Shown in pieces: positions 7,911-16,499 of a stretch of 64,000 nt of DNA. The notes beneath the pieces are model-generated. The model was not told the origin of the DNA and ran no database searches. It worked only from the letters and a program-made list of their open reading frames with translations. The position numbers were made by a program, and so were the translations under genes. Source of the DNA: Streptomyces sp. CHD11 (GTDB taxonomy: Bacteria; Actinomycetota; Actinomycetes; Streptomycetales; Streptomycetaceae); the NCBI RefSeq assembly GCF_018638295.1, contig NZ_JABTTS010000027.1:140148-204147 (forward strand), read 5' to 3'. The number at the start of each line of letters is the position of its first letter. Within the stretch, counting starts at the first letter, position 1.

Positions 7911-10831
7911 CGCGGTCCCCCTCGCAGTTCGACCAGATCCGCCAGTTCGGTGTCCGTGAGTTCGGTGAGCGCCGCCTCGCCGGAGCCGAGCACGGCGTCG
8001 GCCAGCTCCCGCTTGCGCACCAGCAGCTCGGCGATGCGGTCCTCGATGGTCCCCTCGGTGATGATCCGGTGCACCTGCACCGGCCGGGTCTGACCGATGC
8101 GGTACGCCCGGTCCGTCGCCTGCGCCTCGACGGCGGGGTTCCACCAGCGGTCGTAGTGCACGACATGCTCCGCGCGGGTGAGGTTCAGCCCGGTGCCCGC
8201 CGCCTTCAACGACAGCAGGAACACCGGCACCCCGCCGTCCTGGAAGCGGCGCACCATCGCCTCGCGCGCGGCGACCGGCGTGCCGCCGTGCAGGAACTGC
8301 GTCGGTACGCCCCGGGCGGCCAGATGTCGTTCCAGCAGCCGGGCCATCCGCACGTACTGCGTGAACACCAGCACCCCGGCCTGTTCGGTGAGAACCGTGT
8401 CGAGGAGCTCGTCCAGCAGCTCCAGCTTCCCGGACCGTCCGGCGACCACCGGCCGCTCCTCCTTGAGGAACTGCGCCGGGTGGTTGCAGATCTGCTTCAG
8501 ACCGGTGAGCAGTTTCACGATCATGCCGCGCCGCGTCATGCTGTCGGCGCCGGAGATCCCGGCCAGCGCCTCGCGCGCCACGGCCTCGTACAGCGCCGTC
8601 TGCTCCTGGGTGAGCGACACGGCGTGATCGGTCTCCGTCTTCGGCGGCAGCTCGGGCGCGATCCCCGGATCCGACTTGCGGCGGCGCAGCAGGAACGGGC
8701 GGACCAGCCGGGCCAGCCGGTCCGCGGCGGCGGGATCCCGCCCGCTCTCGACGGCGTCCGCGTACCGCGTGCGGAAGGTGCCGAGCCGGCCCAGCAGTCC
8801 GGGCGTCGTCCAGTCGAGGATCGCCCACAGTTCCGACAGGTTGTTCTCCACCGGTGTACCGGTGAGCGCCACGCGCGCGCGTGCCCCGATGGAACGCAGT
8901 TGCCGGGCCGTCGACGAGTACGGGTTCTTCACGTGCTGGGCCTCGTCGGCGACGACCATGCCCCAGCGGACCCCGGCCAGCCGGGCGGCGTCCATCCGCA
9001 TGGTGCCGTACGTGGTGAGCACGACCTCGCCGTCGCCGAGACCGTCCAGCGCACGCCGGGCACCATGGAAGCGGCGCACCGCGGTGCCGGGCGCGAAGCG
9101 CTCGATCTCCCGCTGCCAGTTGCCCATCAGCGAGGTCGGGCAGACCACCAGGGTGGGCCCCTCGGACGCGGGATCGCCCCGGCGGTGCAGATGCAGCGCG
9201 ATCAGGGTGACGGTCTTGCCCAGGCCCATGTCGTCGGCGAGACAGCAGCCCAGGCCCAGGGACGTCGTCCGGACCAGCCAGGTCAGGGCGCGCCGCTGGT
9301 AGTCCCGCAGGGTGGCGGCTAGGGCGGCCGGCTGGGCCACCGGGTCCTGCGCCTCGGGGTCCGCGAGCCGGTCCCGCAGAGCCGCCGGCCACCCGGTGGG
9401 CCGTACCTCGATCCGGCTTCCGCCGGCTTCCACGGAGCCCGTGAGTGCCGCGCCGAGCGCGTCGAGCGGGGCGATCCGCCGGTTCCGGTGCGCCCGGGCC
9501 CGGGCCAGTTCCCGGGGGTCGATCAGGACCCACTGGTCGTGCAGCCGGACGAGGGGGCGGTTCTGCTCGGCCAGCCGGTCCAGTTCCTCGCGGGTCAGGC
9601 TCCGGTCGCCCAGCGCGAACGACCAGTCGAAGGCGAGCAGCGCGTCGGCGGACAGGAACGAAGGCACCTGCGCGATGCCGGTCCCGGCGGACCCCGGGCC
9701 GTCGTCGGCGGGGCCGACCTCCGCGCGGAGGGTGAACTCGCGGACGAGCCCCTTGGGCCAGTGCACGTCGACACCCGAGCCGGCGAGTGCCCGGCCGCCG
9801 TCGCCGAGGAGATCCGTGACCTCCTCCTCCGCCAGGCCGACGGCGTCCGGCACGGTCGACGACAACAGGGGGGCGAGGGGCGGCCAGGCCCGTGCCGCGC
9901 GGCGCAGCGCCAGCAGGGCGGTCATCCGCGCCGAGGGGCCGAAGGGCCCGTCCGCGTTCCCGGACCACACGTCGGCGGCGTCCGCGACGAGGGCGGGATC
10001 GTTCACACCGTGCAGCTGCAGGACGGCCCGGAACGAGACGTCCGCGGTGTCGGACGCGCTGCCGAACGCTTCGCCGGAGACGTCGTCCGGCCCGTCCGCC
10101 AGTCCGCTCACCTCGATCCGCAGCGAGAGCCGAACGCCCGCGTCGTGTCCCGCGGCGATGTCGGAGGCCCAGGACCGGAGTCCGGGCAGCCGCTGCGGTT
10201 CCGGCACCGCGAAAGCCGCTGTGCCGGTCACGAGGTGCGCGGCGGGGGAGCGGGGGAGGGTGTCGGCGACGGCGTCGAGGAAGGCGCGCAGCAATTGCCC
10301 GGGTTCGGGCAGACGCGCCGCGCCGGTGCTGTCGGCGCCGGTCAGGGGCACGGCATGCGCCTCGGGCGGCATCGCGGCGGCGAGCCGGCGGATCGCCTCG
10401 ATGTCCGGCGCGTCCAGCGGGCCGACGCGCCAGGCGTCGTGGTCGGCGCGGGACAGTCCGGGCAGCAGCAGACCGCGCGCCACCAGGTGCAGGGCGTGGA
10501 GGGCGGCGACGCCCCAGAAGCGGGCGGCCCGGTGCCCTCCGGCGGCGGCCCGCGCACGCGCGAGGACCGGAACCGCGGTGTCCAGCGGCAGCAGGGCGGC
10601 CGGCACCCGCACGGTCTCGATTCCGTCGTCGCCGGGCATGACGACCGTCAGGCGCCCGGCCGACGCCGGTTCCACGGACGGCGGAACGGAACCGTCCGGA
10701 CGCCAGAAGGCGACCCGGCCCGTGCGGGCCGGGTCACCGGGAACGAACACGGCAGAGCAGTGGATCAGTTCGGCGAACGCGGAGGCGGATGCCGGGGGAG
10801 TCGTCTGCGCAGCGATGACGGGATTCCTCAA
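7907..10831 (-). CDS. SNF2-family DEAD/DEAH-box helicase (974 aa)
   Basis: This is an SF2 translocase of the SNF2/Rad54 type. It has an N-terminal SNF2-associated bacterial extension (about 1-500), then motif I DDMGLGKT near residue 535, VVADEAQHVKNP (motif II DEAQ), LTGTPVENN (motif III), KAAGTGLNL and RAYRIGQT (motifs V and VI). ATP hydrolysis would drive movement on DNA. The frame begins with a TTG codon at 10831 with a weak ribosome site, so the true start is not certain. It forms a two-gene operon with the SWIM protein, a pairing that suggests one complex. Confidence 0.92.
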   Translation of the reverse strand: MRNPVIAAQTTPPASASAFAELIHCSAVFVPGDPARTGRVAFWRPDGSVPPSVEPASAGRLTVVMPGDDGIETVRVPAALLPLDTAVPVLARARAAAGGHRAARFWGVAALHALHLVARGLLLPGLSRADHDAWRVGPLDAPDIEAIRRLAAAMPPEAHAVPLTGADSTGAARLPEPGQLLRAFLDAVADTLPRSPAAHLVTGTAAFAVPEPQRLPGLRSWASDIAAGHDAGVRLSLRIEVSGLADGPDDVSGEAFGSASDTADVSFRAVLQLHGVNDPALVADAADVWSGNADGPFGPSARMTALLALRRAARAWPPLAPLLSSTVPDAVGLAEEEVTDLLGDGGRALAGSGVDVHWPKGLVREFTLRAEVGPADDGPGSAGTGIAQVPSFLSADALLAFDWSFALGDRSLTREELDRLAEQNRPLVRLHDQWVLIDPRELARARAHRNRRIAPLDALGAALTGSVEAGGSRIEVRPTGWPAALRDRLADPEAQDPVAQPAALAATLRDYQRRALTWLVRTTSLGLGCCLADDMGLGKTVTLIALHLHRRGDPASEGPTLVVCPTSLMGNWQREIERFAPGTAVRRFHGARRALDGLGDGEVVLTTYGTMRMDAARLAGVRWGMVVADEAQHVKNPYSSTARQLRSIGARARVALTGTPVENNLSELWAILDWTTPGLLGRLGTFRTRYADAVESGRDPAAADRLARLVRPFLLRRRKSDPGIAPELPPKTETDHAVSLTQEQTALYEAVAREALAGISGADSMTRRGMIVKLLTGLKQICNHPAQFLKEERPVVAGRSGKLELLDELLDTVLTEQAGVLVFTQYVRMARLLERHLAARGVPTQFLHGGTPVAAREAMVRRFQDGGVPVFLLSLKAAGTGLNLTRAEHVVHYDRWWNPAVEAQATDRAYRIGQTRPVQVHRIITEGTIEDRIAELLVRKRELADAVLGSGEAALTELTDTELADLVELRGGPR

Positions 10832-11126
10832 ACTTGACTAGTGGTGCCGGAGCGGTCGACGGTACAACATGAGCGACGTCGGCCGGGTATGCGTGTGCTG
10901 TGAGCCGAGTCACCATGGAGACACGCCGTGGATCTTTCGCGAGTCCGGGAGGCCCGGGGAGCCCGGGGAGTCCGTCGAGTGTGTCGTCAGGAGGCTCCGA
11001 CGGGTCCCGGGGAGACCCTGAGGGGCGTAACTCGGGGATGTCTCAGGGTCGCGGTCCGGAACCGCCGGAAGGGCGGGCCCGTTGTCACGACAGAGAGCGG
11101 CAGTGGCCGCGAAGGAGGCGACACTC
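10832..11126. other. intergenic region between divergent helicase and small membrane protein genes
   Basis: About 295 nt that must hold the promoter of the helicase/SWIM operon on the minus strand and of the small gene at 11127 on the plus strand. I see G+C-rich repeats of CCCGGGGAG but no gene and no clear operator. Confidence 0.35.
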
Positions 11127-11309
11127 ATGTCGAAGAACGCCAAGATTGCCGCAGGGGGTGCGGCGGCCGGACTCATCCTGCTCATCTGGCTGCCCTGGTG
11201 GACCGTGCTTCTGATCATCCTGGGAGTCCCGGCTGCCGTCTACCTCACCCTCGACCCCGCCCAGCGGCGCAGGCTGCGCCGCGTCTCGCGCAAGGAGCTG
11301 GGCCGCTGA
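11127..11309 (+). CDS. small membrane protein (60 aa)
   Basis: The start at ATG 11127 is set by GAAGGAGG at 11111-11118, eight bases upstream. A longer frame from 11082 is not supported. The 60 residues contain an alanine/glycine segment, one long hydrophobic stretch (LILLIWLPWWTVLLIILGVPAAVYL), and a strongly basic C-terminus (RRRLRRVSRKELGR) that would stay in the cytoplasm. I cannot assign a function. It converges on the secreted esterase gene with only 4 nt between the stop codons. Confidence 0.7.
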   Translation: MSKNAKIAAGGAAAGLILLIWLPWWTVLLIILGVPAAVYLTLDPAQRRRLRRVSRKELGR

Positions 11310-11313
11310 GGCG

Positions 11314-12708
11314 CTACCGGGTCACCGTCTCACCGGAGTCCAGCGCGCAGGAGTCGACCACATCGCCGTCCGCGGGCCTTTCGATCGTCCGGTCCGCGGG
11401 CGGCGTGACCCCGCGCTCCACCCAGGCGGTCAGAGCGTCGAAGGCCGAGCGGTAACAGGGCAGGATCGGCCGCAGCCGGTCCGGATGGGTGTCGTACAGA
11501 CCGTCGACATGCGTGCCGTCCCGCACCGTGTAATAGCGGTGCAGCCGCCCTCGCCCGCTCGCCTCGATCATGTCGTCGTACACATCGGAGTCGACGGCCT
11601 TGGGCAGCAGCGTGTCCAGATCACCGTGCAGGGTGATCAGGGGCCGGCCGATCCGCCCGGTGAGCGCCACCCGGTTCACGGCGCGGTGCACGGACGCCGG
11701 GCGCGCGCTGTAGTCGTAGTCGGCGTCGGAGGGGCAGGGCGTGAGGAAGCCCTCCGGTGCCGACCCCGAGGAGGATCCGGGACAGCCGGGGTCGTAGGCC
11801 GGGTCGAACTCGGCGCGGTAGATCTTCTGCGTGACGCCCCAGTACGCCTGGGCGTGGTACGGCCACAGGAACTCGGACCCGCGTGCGAAGCCCGCCGCGT
11901 ACATGTCGTCGTCGGTCGCCCTGCCGAGCGTCCATGCCACCGCCACCGGCAGGGAGGCCAGCGGCTGACGCCCTTCACCGGCCCACAGCGTGCCCTCCCA
12001 GTCCACCCCGCCGTCGTACAGCTCCGGGTGTTTCTCCAGCTGCCAGCGCGTGAGGTAGCCGCCGTTGGACACACCCGTCATGTACGTGCGGCGCGGGGCG
12101 TGCCCATAGCGCTGTGCCACGGCGTGTCGCGCCGCCCGGGTCAGCTGGGTGGTCCGCGCGTTCCACTCGGCGACCGCGTCGCCCGGCCGCCGGCCGTCCC
12201 GGTGGAAGTCGGCACCGCTGTTCCCCTTGTCGGTCGCCGCGTAGGCGTAGCCGCGCGCCAGTACGTGGTCGGAGATCGCCTCGTCGGTCGCGTACTGCTT
12301 GCGGTTGCCCGGTGCGCCGGTGACCACCAGCCCTCCGTTCCAGCGGTCGGGCAGCCGGATCACGAACTGCGCGTCGTGCGCCCAGCCGTGGGTGTCGTTG
12401 AAGCGGGAGGAGTCCGGGAAGTACCCGTCGATCTGCACTCCGGGCACGCCGGAGGGCGACCGGGTGGCGGCGGCGGTCAGTCCTGCCTGGTCGGCCAGGT
12501 CGGTGTACGGGGTGCCGGCCAGACCCGCGGTGGTCAGATCGGCAAGACAGACGCCGCGCTGACGGGCCGCGCCGGGCACGCGTACCTGCTCCTGGCGGGC
12601 ACAGTGACCGTCCCCGGCCGCGCGGGCCGCACCGGCCTGGGCCGGAGCGGTCATGGCGACCGCGGTGAGGACGGCGGCGAGCAGCGGAACACCATGAGAG
12701 GGACGCAT
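11314..12708 (-). CDS. secreted tannase/feruloyl-esterase-like alpha/beta hydrolase (464 aa)
   Basis: A Sec signal peptide is clear (about residues 1-28, hydrophobic core AAVLTAVAMTAPAQAGA). The mature part has the layout of large extracellular esterases: VVTGAPGN, a nucleophile elbow GVSNGGY near the centre, GDLDTLLP with the acid, and a C-terminal DGTHVDG carrying the histidine. Many such actinomycete proteins are annotated as tannase/feruloyl esterase or 3-hydroxybutyrate oligomer hydrolase. The substrate cannot be told from sequence. ATG 12708 has GGAGG five bases upstream. Expected role: hydrolysis of an ester or polyester outside the cell. Confidence 0.8.
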   Translation of the reverse strand: MRPSHGVPLLAAVLTAVAMTAPAQAGAARAAGDGHCARQEQVRVPGAARQRGVCLADLTTAGLAGTPYTDLADQAGLTAAATRSPSGVPGVQIDGYFPDSSRFNDTHGWAHDAQFVIRLPDRWNGGLVVTGAPGNRKQYATDEAISDHVLARGYAYAATDKGNSGADFHRDGRRPGDAVAEWNARTTQLTRAARHAVAQRYGHAPRRTYMTGVSNGGYLTRWQLEKHPELYDGGVDWEGTLWAGEGRQPLASLPVAVAWTLGRATDDDMYAAGFARGSEFLWPYHAQAYWGVTQKIYRAEFDPAYDPGCPGSSSGSAPEGFLTPCPSDADYDYSARPASVHRAVNRVALTGRIGRPLITLHGDLDTLLPKAVDSDVYDDMIEASGRGRLHRYYTVRDGTHVDGLYDTHPDRLRPILPCYRSAFDALTAWVERGVTPPADRTIERPADGDVVDSCALDSGETVTR

Positions 12709-12898
12709 GACGGCCTCCGGAGAGACGGGCGGCGGAAGGGAGAGGGGGAGGGAGAGGGGACGGTCACGGAACCGCCCCGTGAGGGCGTCCGGCCTGGCCG
12801 TCTCCCATCGGCCGGTGTCCTGCGGAACGGCGCCCACGCGGGGGTCGCAGCACACGCTAACGTCCGGCACCCGTGCCTCCGTCGAAGGCCGCGCCTGC

Positions 12899-13795
12899 TC
12901 AGAGCGGTCGTACGGCCATCTGGTCGAGCGCTTCGAGGAGACCCGGCAGCTCCGCTCCACGACCCACCGGGAGGACCTCGCCGGGTTCGTCGTCGAGCAG
13001 GACGAAGGCGATGTCGTCCGTCCTGGCCACCAGCGACCAGCCGGGCCCGTCGGCGCGCAGCGTGCGCGCACCGCCCGGAGCGAAGGACGAGCGGACCCGG
13101 CCGAGCGGCGGCGGTGAGTCGACATAGGCGCGCGCTTCGGCCAGCACCCGCCGGATCCCGCTGTGACCGGCCGGCGGCCCGTCCCCACCGTCGCTCGTCC
13201 CGCTCCGTTCGTCCTCGGTGTCGTCCGCCCCGCCGTCCCCCGCGGTGTCCTCGCGGCCGCCGGCCGCCTCCGCCGGACCGCCCGGTGACGGGAACGCCGA
13301 GTCGTCGACCTGTTCTCGCCAGGTCGCCCACTGGAGCGCGATCTCGTCCGCTCCCAGACGGCGCTGCGCCGGACCCCAGACAGCGGCGTCCGGCGGCGTC
13401 AGCGGGGCCCCGTCCGCGATGTCCGGGCCGGGATCGTGCGGCGCGGGCACGCCCGGCGCCGCGACGGCGACCGCCAGGGGCCAGCCCGGCAGTGCGGTGA
13501 CGACCGTGCGCTCCTGCGGCGACAGGTCGTGCTCCATGCCGCAGTCCCAGGAGGCGATCGCGACGGCGACCAGCGAGACGTCGTCGACGACGACGGTCCA
13601 CCGGGCGCCCTCGCCGTCCTGGCCGAGCACCAGCCCGTACCCGTCCGCGACAGGCGGAAGGCCGAGGGCCGCACACGCCTCCGGATAGTCGTCGCCCAGC
13701 ACGCTCGGGAACTTCGCCGGCGTGAGCAGCGCCGCCGTCAGCACATAGAGCGCGTCGTCCGCGGCGGCGACGGCTTCCTCGTCCGTCCCGGCCAT
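12899..13795 (-). CDS. conserved Streptomyces hypothetical protein (298 aa)
   Basis: ATG 13795 is supported by GGGGAGG just upstream; a longer frame to 13834 lacks one. The N-terminal half is compact (LPPVADGYGLVLGQ, WTVVVDDVSLVAVAIASWDCGMEHDLSPQE). A highly acidic low-complexity linker follows (about residues 185-215, rich in D, G and E). The C-terminal globular part contains GWSLVARTDDIAFVLLDDEP. No catalytic motif or membrane segment is evident. I do not recognise a functional family. Confidence 0.7.
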   Translation of the reverse strand: MAGTDEEAVAAADDALYVLTAALLTPAKFPSVLGDDYPEACAALGLPPVADGYGLVLGQDGEGARWTVVVDDVSLVAVAIASWDCGMEHDLSPQERTVVTALPGWPLAVAVAAPGVPAPHDPGPDIADGAPLTPPDAAVWGPAQRRLGADEIALQWATWREQVDDSAFPSPGGPAEAAGGREDTAGDGGADDTEDERSGTSDGGDGPPAGHSGIRRVLAEARAYVDSPPPLGRVRSSFAPGGARTLRADGPGWSLVARTDDIAFVLLDDEPGEVLPVGRGAELPGLLEALDQMAVRPL

Positions 13796-14020
13796 CCCAG
13801 CCTCCCCATCGGTAGGTCCGTCGGCGCGCACCATATGCCGATCCCGAGCCCCTTGTCACGGCCCTGCAGCCATACCCGGAGCTGCGGGTTTCCGGCCGGA
13901 CGGGGCGAAGCGGCCAGGCGCCCGCGGGCAGGTCGGGCGCCCCTGGGTCCCGGTGGCGGCCGTGTGAGAGCTTCCAGGGCCCGCTCCCTCCACCTCGCTG
14001 ATCGTGCGGACCCCGCTACT

Positions 14021-14033
14021 CAACGTATAGTTG
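14021..14033 (+). promoter_or_regulatory. promoter/operator candidate before the MpaB-like oxygenase gene
   Basis: CAAC-gtata-GTTG (14021-14033) is a perfect 4+4 palindrome enclosing TATAGT (14026-14031), a good -10 hexamer about 32 nt before the GTG start. No clear -35 is seen, which suggests activator- or repressor-controlled expression. The 9-mer GTATAGTTG recurs in the promoter of the TetR gene near 54.1 kb. Confidence 0.4.
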
Positions 14034-14062
14034 CCGCTTCGGCGGCAGGAGGGGGCGGCCCG

Positions 14063-14944
14063 GTGCGACGCTATGAACGGCTGGAACGGATCCGGCGAAT
14101 GGACCCCGGCCGGGAGGCCACGGAGATCTACCGGCTCAGCTCGGCCTACGAGTTCCCGTGGGACTACACCCGGGCTCTCGAGCTGGCCCTCTACCGCACC
14201 TACGCCGTTCCCCGGATCGGGCGCCTGCTGGCCATGACCGGGGAGCTCACCGACCGCTCCCAGAAGCGCTATGACGACACCTCACTCCTCCTGGACGCCG
14301 TCGTGGAGCACGGATTCGGCAGCGAGCAGGGCAGGACGGCGATCCGCCGCATCAACCGGATGCACCAGGCCTACGACATCCCCGACGACGACATGCGGTA
14401 CGTCCTGTGCACCTTCGTGGTGATGCCCCGCCGGTGGATCGACGCCTACGGATGGCGCAGGCTGTCGCGGCACGAGGTGGTCGCCGGCGCCGTTCACTAC
14501 CGGACCCTGGGCCGGCACATGGGCATCAAGGACATCCCCGGGTCCTACGAGGAGTTCGAGAGCTGCCTGGACGCCTACGAGGAGACGCACTTCGGCTGGG
14601 ACGAGGAAGCGCGGCGGGTCTCGGACGCCACCCTCGATCTCATGGCTTCCTGGTACCCGCGCCCGCTCGCCCCCGTACTGCGCACGGCCACGCTCGCCCT
14701 GCTCGACGCACCCCTGCTGAGTGCCTTCCGCTATACGCCGCCGAGCGCGGCCACGCGTACGTGGGTGCGCCGTGCGGTAAGGCTGCGGGGCCGCGCGGTC
14801 CGGCTGCTGCCGCCCCGCCGGGCCCCGCACTTCGCCCGGCAGAACCGGGAGATCAGGAGCTATCCGGACGGCTACCGGACGGCGGACCTCGGCACCACTC
14901 CGGTGCCCGGACTGCGTGGCTGTCCGGTACGGCGCCCGGACTGA
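14063..14944 (+). CDS. oxygenase MpaB family protein (DUF2236-type, 293 aa)
   Basis: GTG 14063 follows AGGAGGG at good spacing. The protein shows the usual layout of the MpaB/DUF2236 family: an N-terminal YEFPWDYTRALELALYRTYAVP, a central RINRMHQAYDIPDDDMRYVLCTFVVMPRRW region with the conserved histidine, then VHYRTLGRHMGIKDIPGSYEEF. Fungal MpaB and bacterial latex-clearing protein Lcp are haem oxygenases in this superfamily. Whether this one binds haem is inferred, not seen. The stop codon lies in the loop of a terminator hairpin shared with the convergent methyltransferase gene. Confidence 0.85.
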   Translation: MRRYERLERIRRMDPGREATEIYRLSSAYEFPWDYTRALELALYRTYAVPRIGRLLAMTGELTDRSQKRYDDTSLLLDAVVEHGFGSEQGRTAIRRINRMHQAYDIPDDDMRYVLCTFVVMPRRWIDAYGWRRLSRHEVVAGAVHYRTLGRHMGIKDIPGSYEEFESCLDAYEETHFGWDEEARRVSDATLDLMASWYPRPLAPVLRTATLALLDAPLLSAFRYTPPSAATRTWVRRAVRLRGRAVRLLPPRRAPHFARQNREIRSYPDGYRTADLGTTPVPGLRGCPVRRPD

Positions 14945-14956
14945 CCACCGGGCGCC
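14931..14956. terminator. bidirectional hairpin between MpaB-like and methyltransferase genes
   Basis: GGCGCCCGG (14931-14939) and CCGGGCGCC (14948-14956) pair perfectly over 9 bp. The 8-nt loop contains the TGA of the upstream gene. The convergent gene stops at 14966, so one hairpin can serve both. Confidence 0.7.
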
Positions 14957-14965
14957 CAGCGGGGC

Positions 14966-15565
14966 TCAGCCCGCGCACACGGCCAGCGCCAGGAACCGGG
15001 TGTCCTCGTCGGTGTACGACGTCATGCGCCAGCCCGAACGCGTCAGCAGGGAACGGAGATTCGGCTCCGCGCGGAGATCGTCCGGTGTGATCGTGCGCCC
15101 CTGACGGGCGGCGAGCGCCGCCCTGCCGACCGGATGGAACAGCGCGAGCACGCCGCCGGGCCGCACCACGCGGGCGATCTCCCGCAGGTTCCCGGCCGGG
15201 TCGGGCAGATGCGCGATCAGTCCCGCCGCGAACACGGCGTCCAGAGAGGCGGAGCGCAGCGGCAGCACGGCGACGTCGGCCAGCAGCAAAGCCCCGTCGC
15301 GGTCCCGTCCGGCCCGCGCCGCCGCCCGCAGCATGGCCGGGGTCAGATCGGCGCCGAGAACCACGCCCGAGGGCCCCACCGCCGCCCGCAGCGCAGGCAG
15401 GGCCCGCCCGGTACCGCAGCCCGCGTCGAGCACCCGGCCGCCCTCGCGCAGACCGAGCGCGGCGACCGCGGTCGCGTACGCAGGCCCGTCGTCGGGGAAG
15501 CGGCGGTCCCAGTCCGCGGCCCGCGCGGTGAAGAACGCCTGGACGTGTGTGTGGTCGTCGCTCAT
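14966..15565 (-). CDS. class I SAM-dependent methyltransferase (199 aa)
   Basis: It has a Rossmann-fold methyltransferase domain with motif I VLDAGCGTGRALP (about residues 45-57), the acidic residue after strand 2 in LGADLTPAML, motif II LLLADVAVLPLRSASLDAVFA, and VVRPGGVLALFHP. This is the UbiE/COQ5-like Methyltransf_11 type. The acceptor is unknown. The start is taken at ATG 15565 (MSDDHTHVQ). ATG 15574, three codons upstream, has a better G-rich ribosome site and could be the true start. Confidence 0.87.
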   Translation of the reverse strand: MSDDHTHVQAFFTARAADWDRRFPDDGPAYATAVAALGLREGGRVLDAGCGTGRALPALRAAVGPSGVVLGADLTPAMLRAAARAGRDRDGALLLADVAVLPLRSASLDAVFAAGLIAHLPDPAGNLREIARVVRPGGVLALFHPVGRAALAARQGRTITPDDLRAEPNLRSLLTRSGWRMTSYTDEDTRFLALAVCAG

Positions 15566-15740
15566 GCTCCGCATGATCCCCCACCAGGGCGGGCGACACC
15601 GCCGCGCGCACCCCGGCTGCGTCGGATCCCGGCCGCTGCCGGGGAATACTCCCTGCCCGCGCTCCACGCCCCGGGCGTGAAGCGCCGCCGGCGCCCGGAT
15701 CCTCGCCGCGAGGCCGTGTGCGACACCGTCCGCGGAGCCT

Positions 15741-15857
15741 TCACCGCCCCGGCGAACGGCCGTCGGCACGGACGGTGGACAGCTCGGCGGTGCGGGTCCC
15801 GTACGAGACGAACTCCCGCCACTCTTCCTCGGTCATCTTGTGTCCCGTGGCTTCCAT
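15741..15857 (-). pseudogene. N-terminal remnant of a PPOX-class F420-dependent oxidoreductase
   Basis: A 38-residue frame starts at ATG 15857, with AGGAGG almost touching it, and reads MTEEEWREFVSYGTRTAELSTVRADGR. This is the typical first helix and strand of the PPOX/pyridoxamine-phosphate-oxidase-like F420-dependent family. It then runs into SPGR and a stop, where family members continue with a PHVAPVWFV-type strand and about 90 more residues. The other two frames downstream do not contain the missing part, so this is a truncation rather than a simple frameshift. The identification rests on family memory of the N-terminus. Confidence 0.65.
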
Positions 15858-15965
15858 CCTCCTTGCCCGGCGCCCGGTCGTGGTGAAGGCTGGCGCGGGG
15901 ACCCTCCCGCGCGGAGGGGACGACATACGGGGCAGACCAAGGGCAAGATCAGGGGGACTCACGAC

Positions 15966-16373
15966 ATGGGGCAGAAACAGGGACTCGACTGGCTGCTGGA
16001 CGACCTGACCCAACGGGTCGAACACGTTCGGCACGCGCTGGTCCTGTCCAACGACGGGCTGGTCACGGGTGCGAGCACGGGGCTGCGCCGCGAGGACGCG
16101 GAGCACCTCGCCGCCGTGTCGTCCGGTCTGCACAGCCTCGCCAAGGGTTCGGGACTGCACTTCGGCGCGGGCGGGGTGCGCCAGACGATGATCGAGTTCG
16201 ACGACGCGGTGCTCTTCGTCACCGCCGCCGGCACCGGCAGCTGTCTGTGCGTGCTCAGCGGCGCCGAGGTGGACATCGGTCACATCGCCTACGAGATGAC
16301 GCTCCTGGTCAACCGCGTCGGCGAGCACCTGGACCTGGATGCCCGCAAGCCGGAACCCGGAACCGACTTCTGA
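15966..16373 (+). CDS. roadblock/LC7 domain protein (CvnB-like, 135 aa)
   Basis: A single roadblock/LC7 domain covers the whole protein: LDWLLDDLTQRVEHVRHALVLSNDGL, then LAAVSSGLHSLAKG, then VLFVTAAGTGSCLCVL. In Streptomyces such proteins are the second member of conservons, where they regulate a small Ras-like GTPase together with a histidine-kinase-like protein and a DUF742 protein. Here none of those partners is adjacent, so it is an orphan. ATG 15966 follows a GGGGG tract. Expected to be cytosolic and probably dimeric. Confidence 0.88.
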   Translation: MGQKQGLDWLLDDLTQRVEHVRHALVLSNDGLVTGASTGLRREDAEHLAAVSSGLHSLAKGSGLHFGAGGVRQTMIEFDDAVLFVTAAGTGSCLCVLSGAEVDIGHIAYEMTLLVNRVGEHLDLDARKPEPGTDF

Positions 16374-16400
16374 CCTGGCGGTCTGCTCTCCCCTGCGGAG

Positions 16401-16429
16401 TTGTCCACAGGTCTGTCACATAGCGTGAC
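16401..16429. promoter_or_regulatory. DnaA-box match and adjacent palindrome before the DUF6397 gene
   Basis: TTGTCCACA (16401-16409) equals the preferred Streptomyces DnaA box. Six bases later GTCAC-atagc-GTGAC (16415-16429) is a perfect 5+5 palindrome. Both lie 70-100 nt before the start of DUF6397, in the likely promoter. Function is inferred from sequence alone; a single DnaA box also occurs by chance. Confidence 0.4.
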
Positions 16430-16499
16430 CGGACGGCTACGGTTCTTCCCGGCGGGCGCACCCGGCGCCGGCCGAGCACACTTCACGGGGGAGCTGAGC

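Noticed and set aside
15966..16373. A complete conservon (Cvn) cluster
   Set aside because: Only the roadblock gene is present; no histidine-kinase-like, DUF742 or small-GTPase gene lies beside it.
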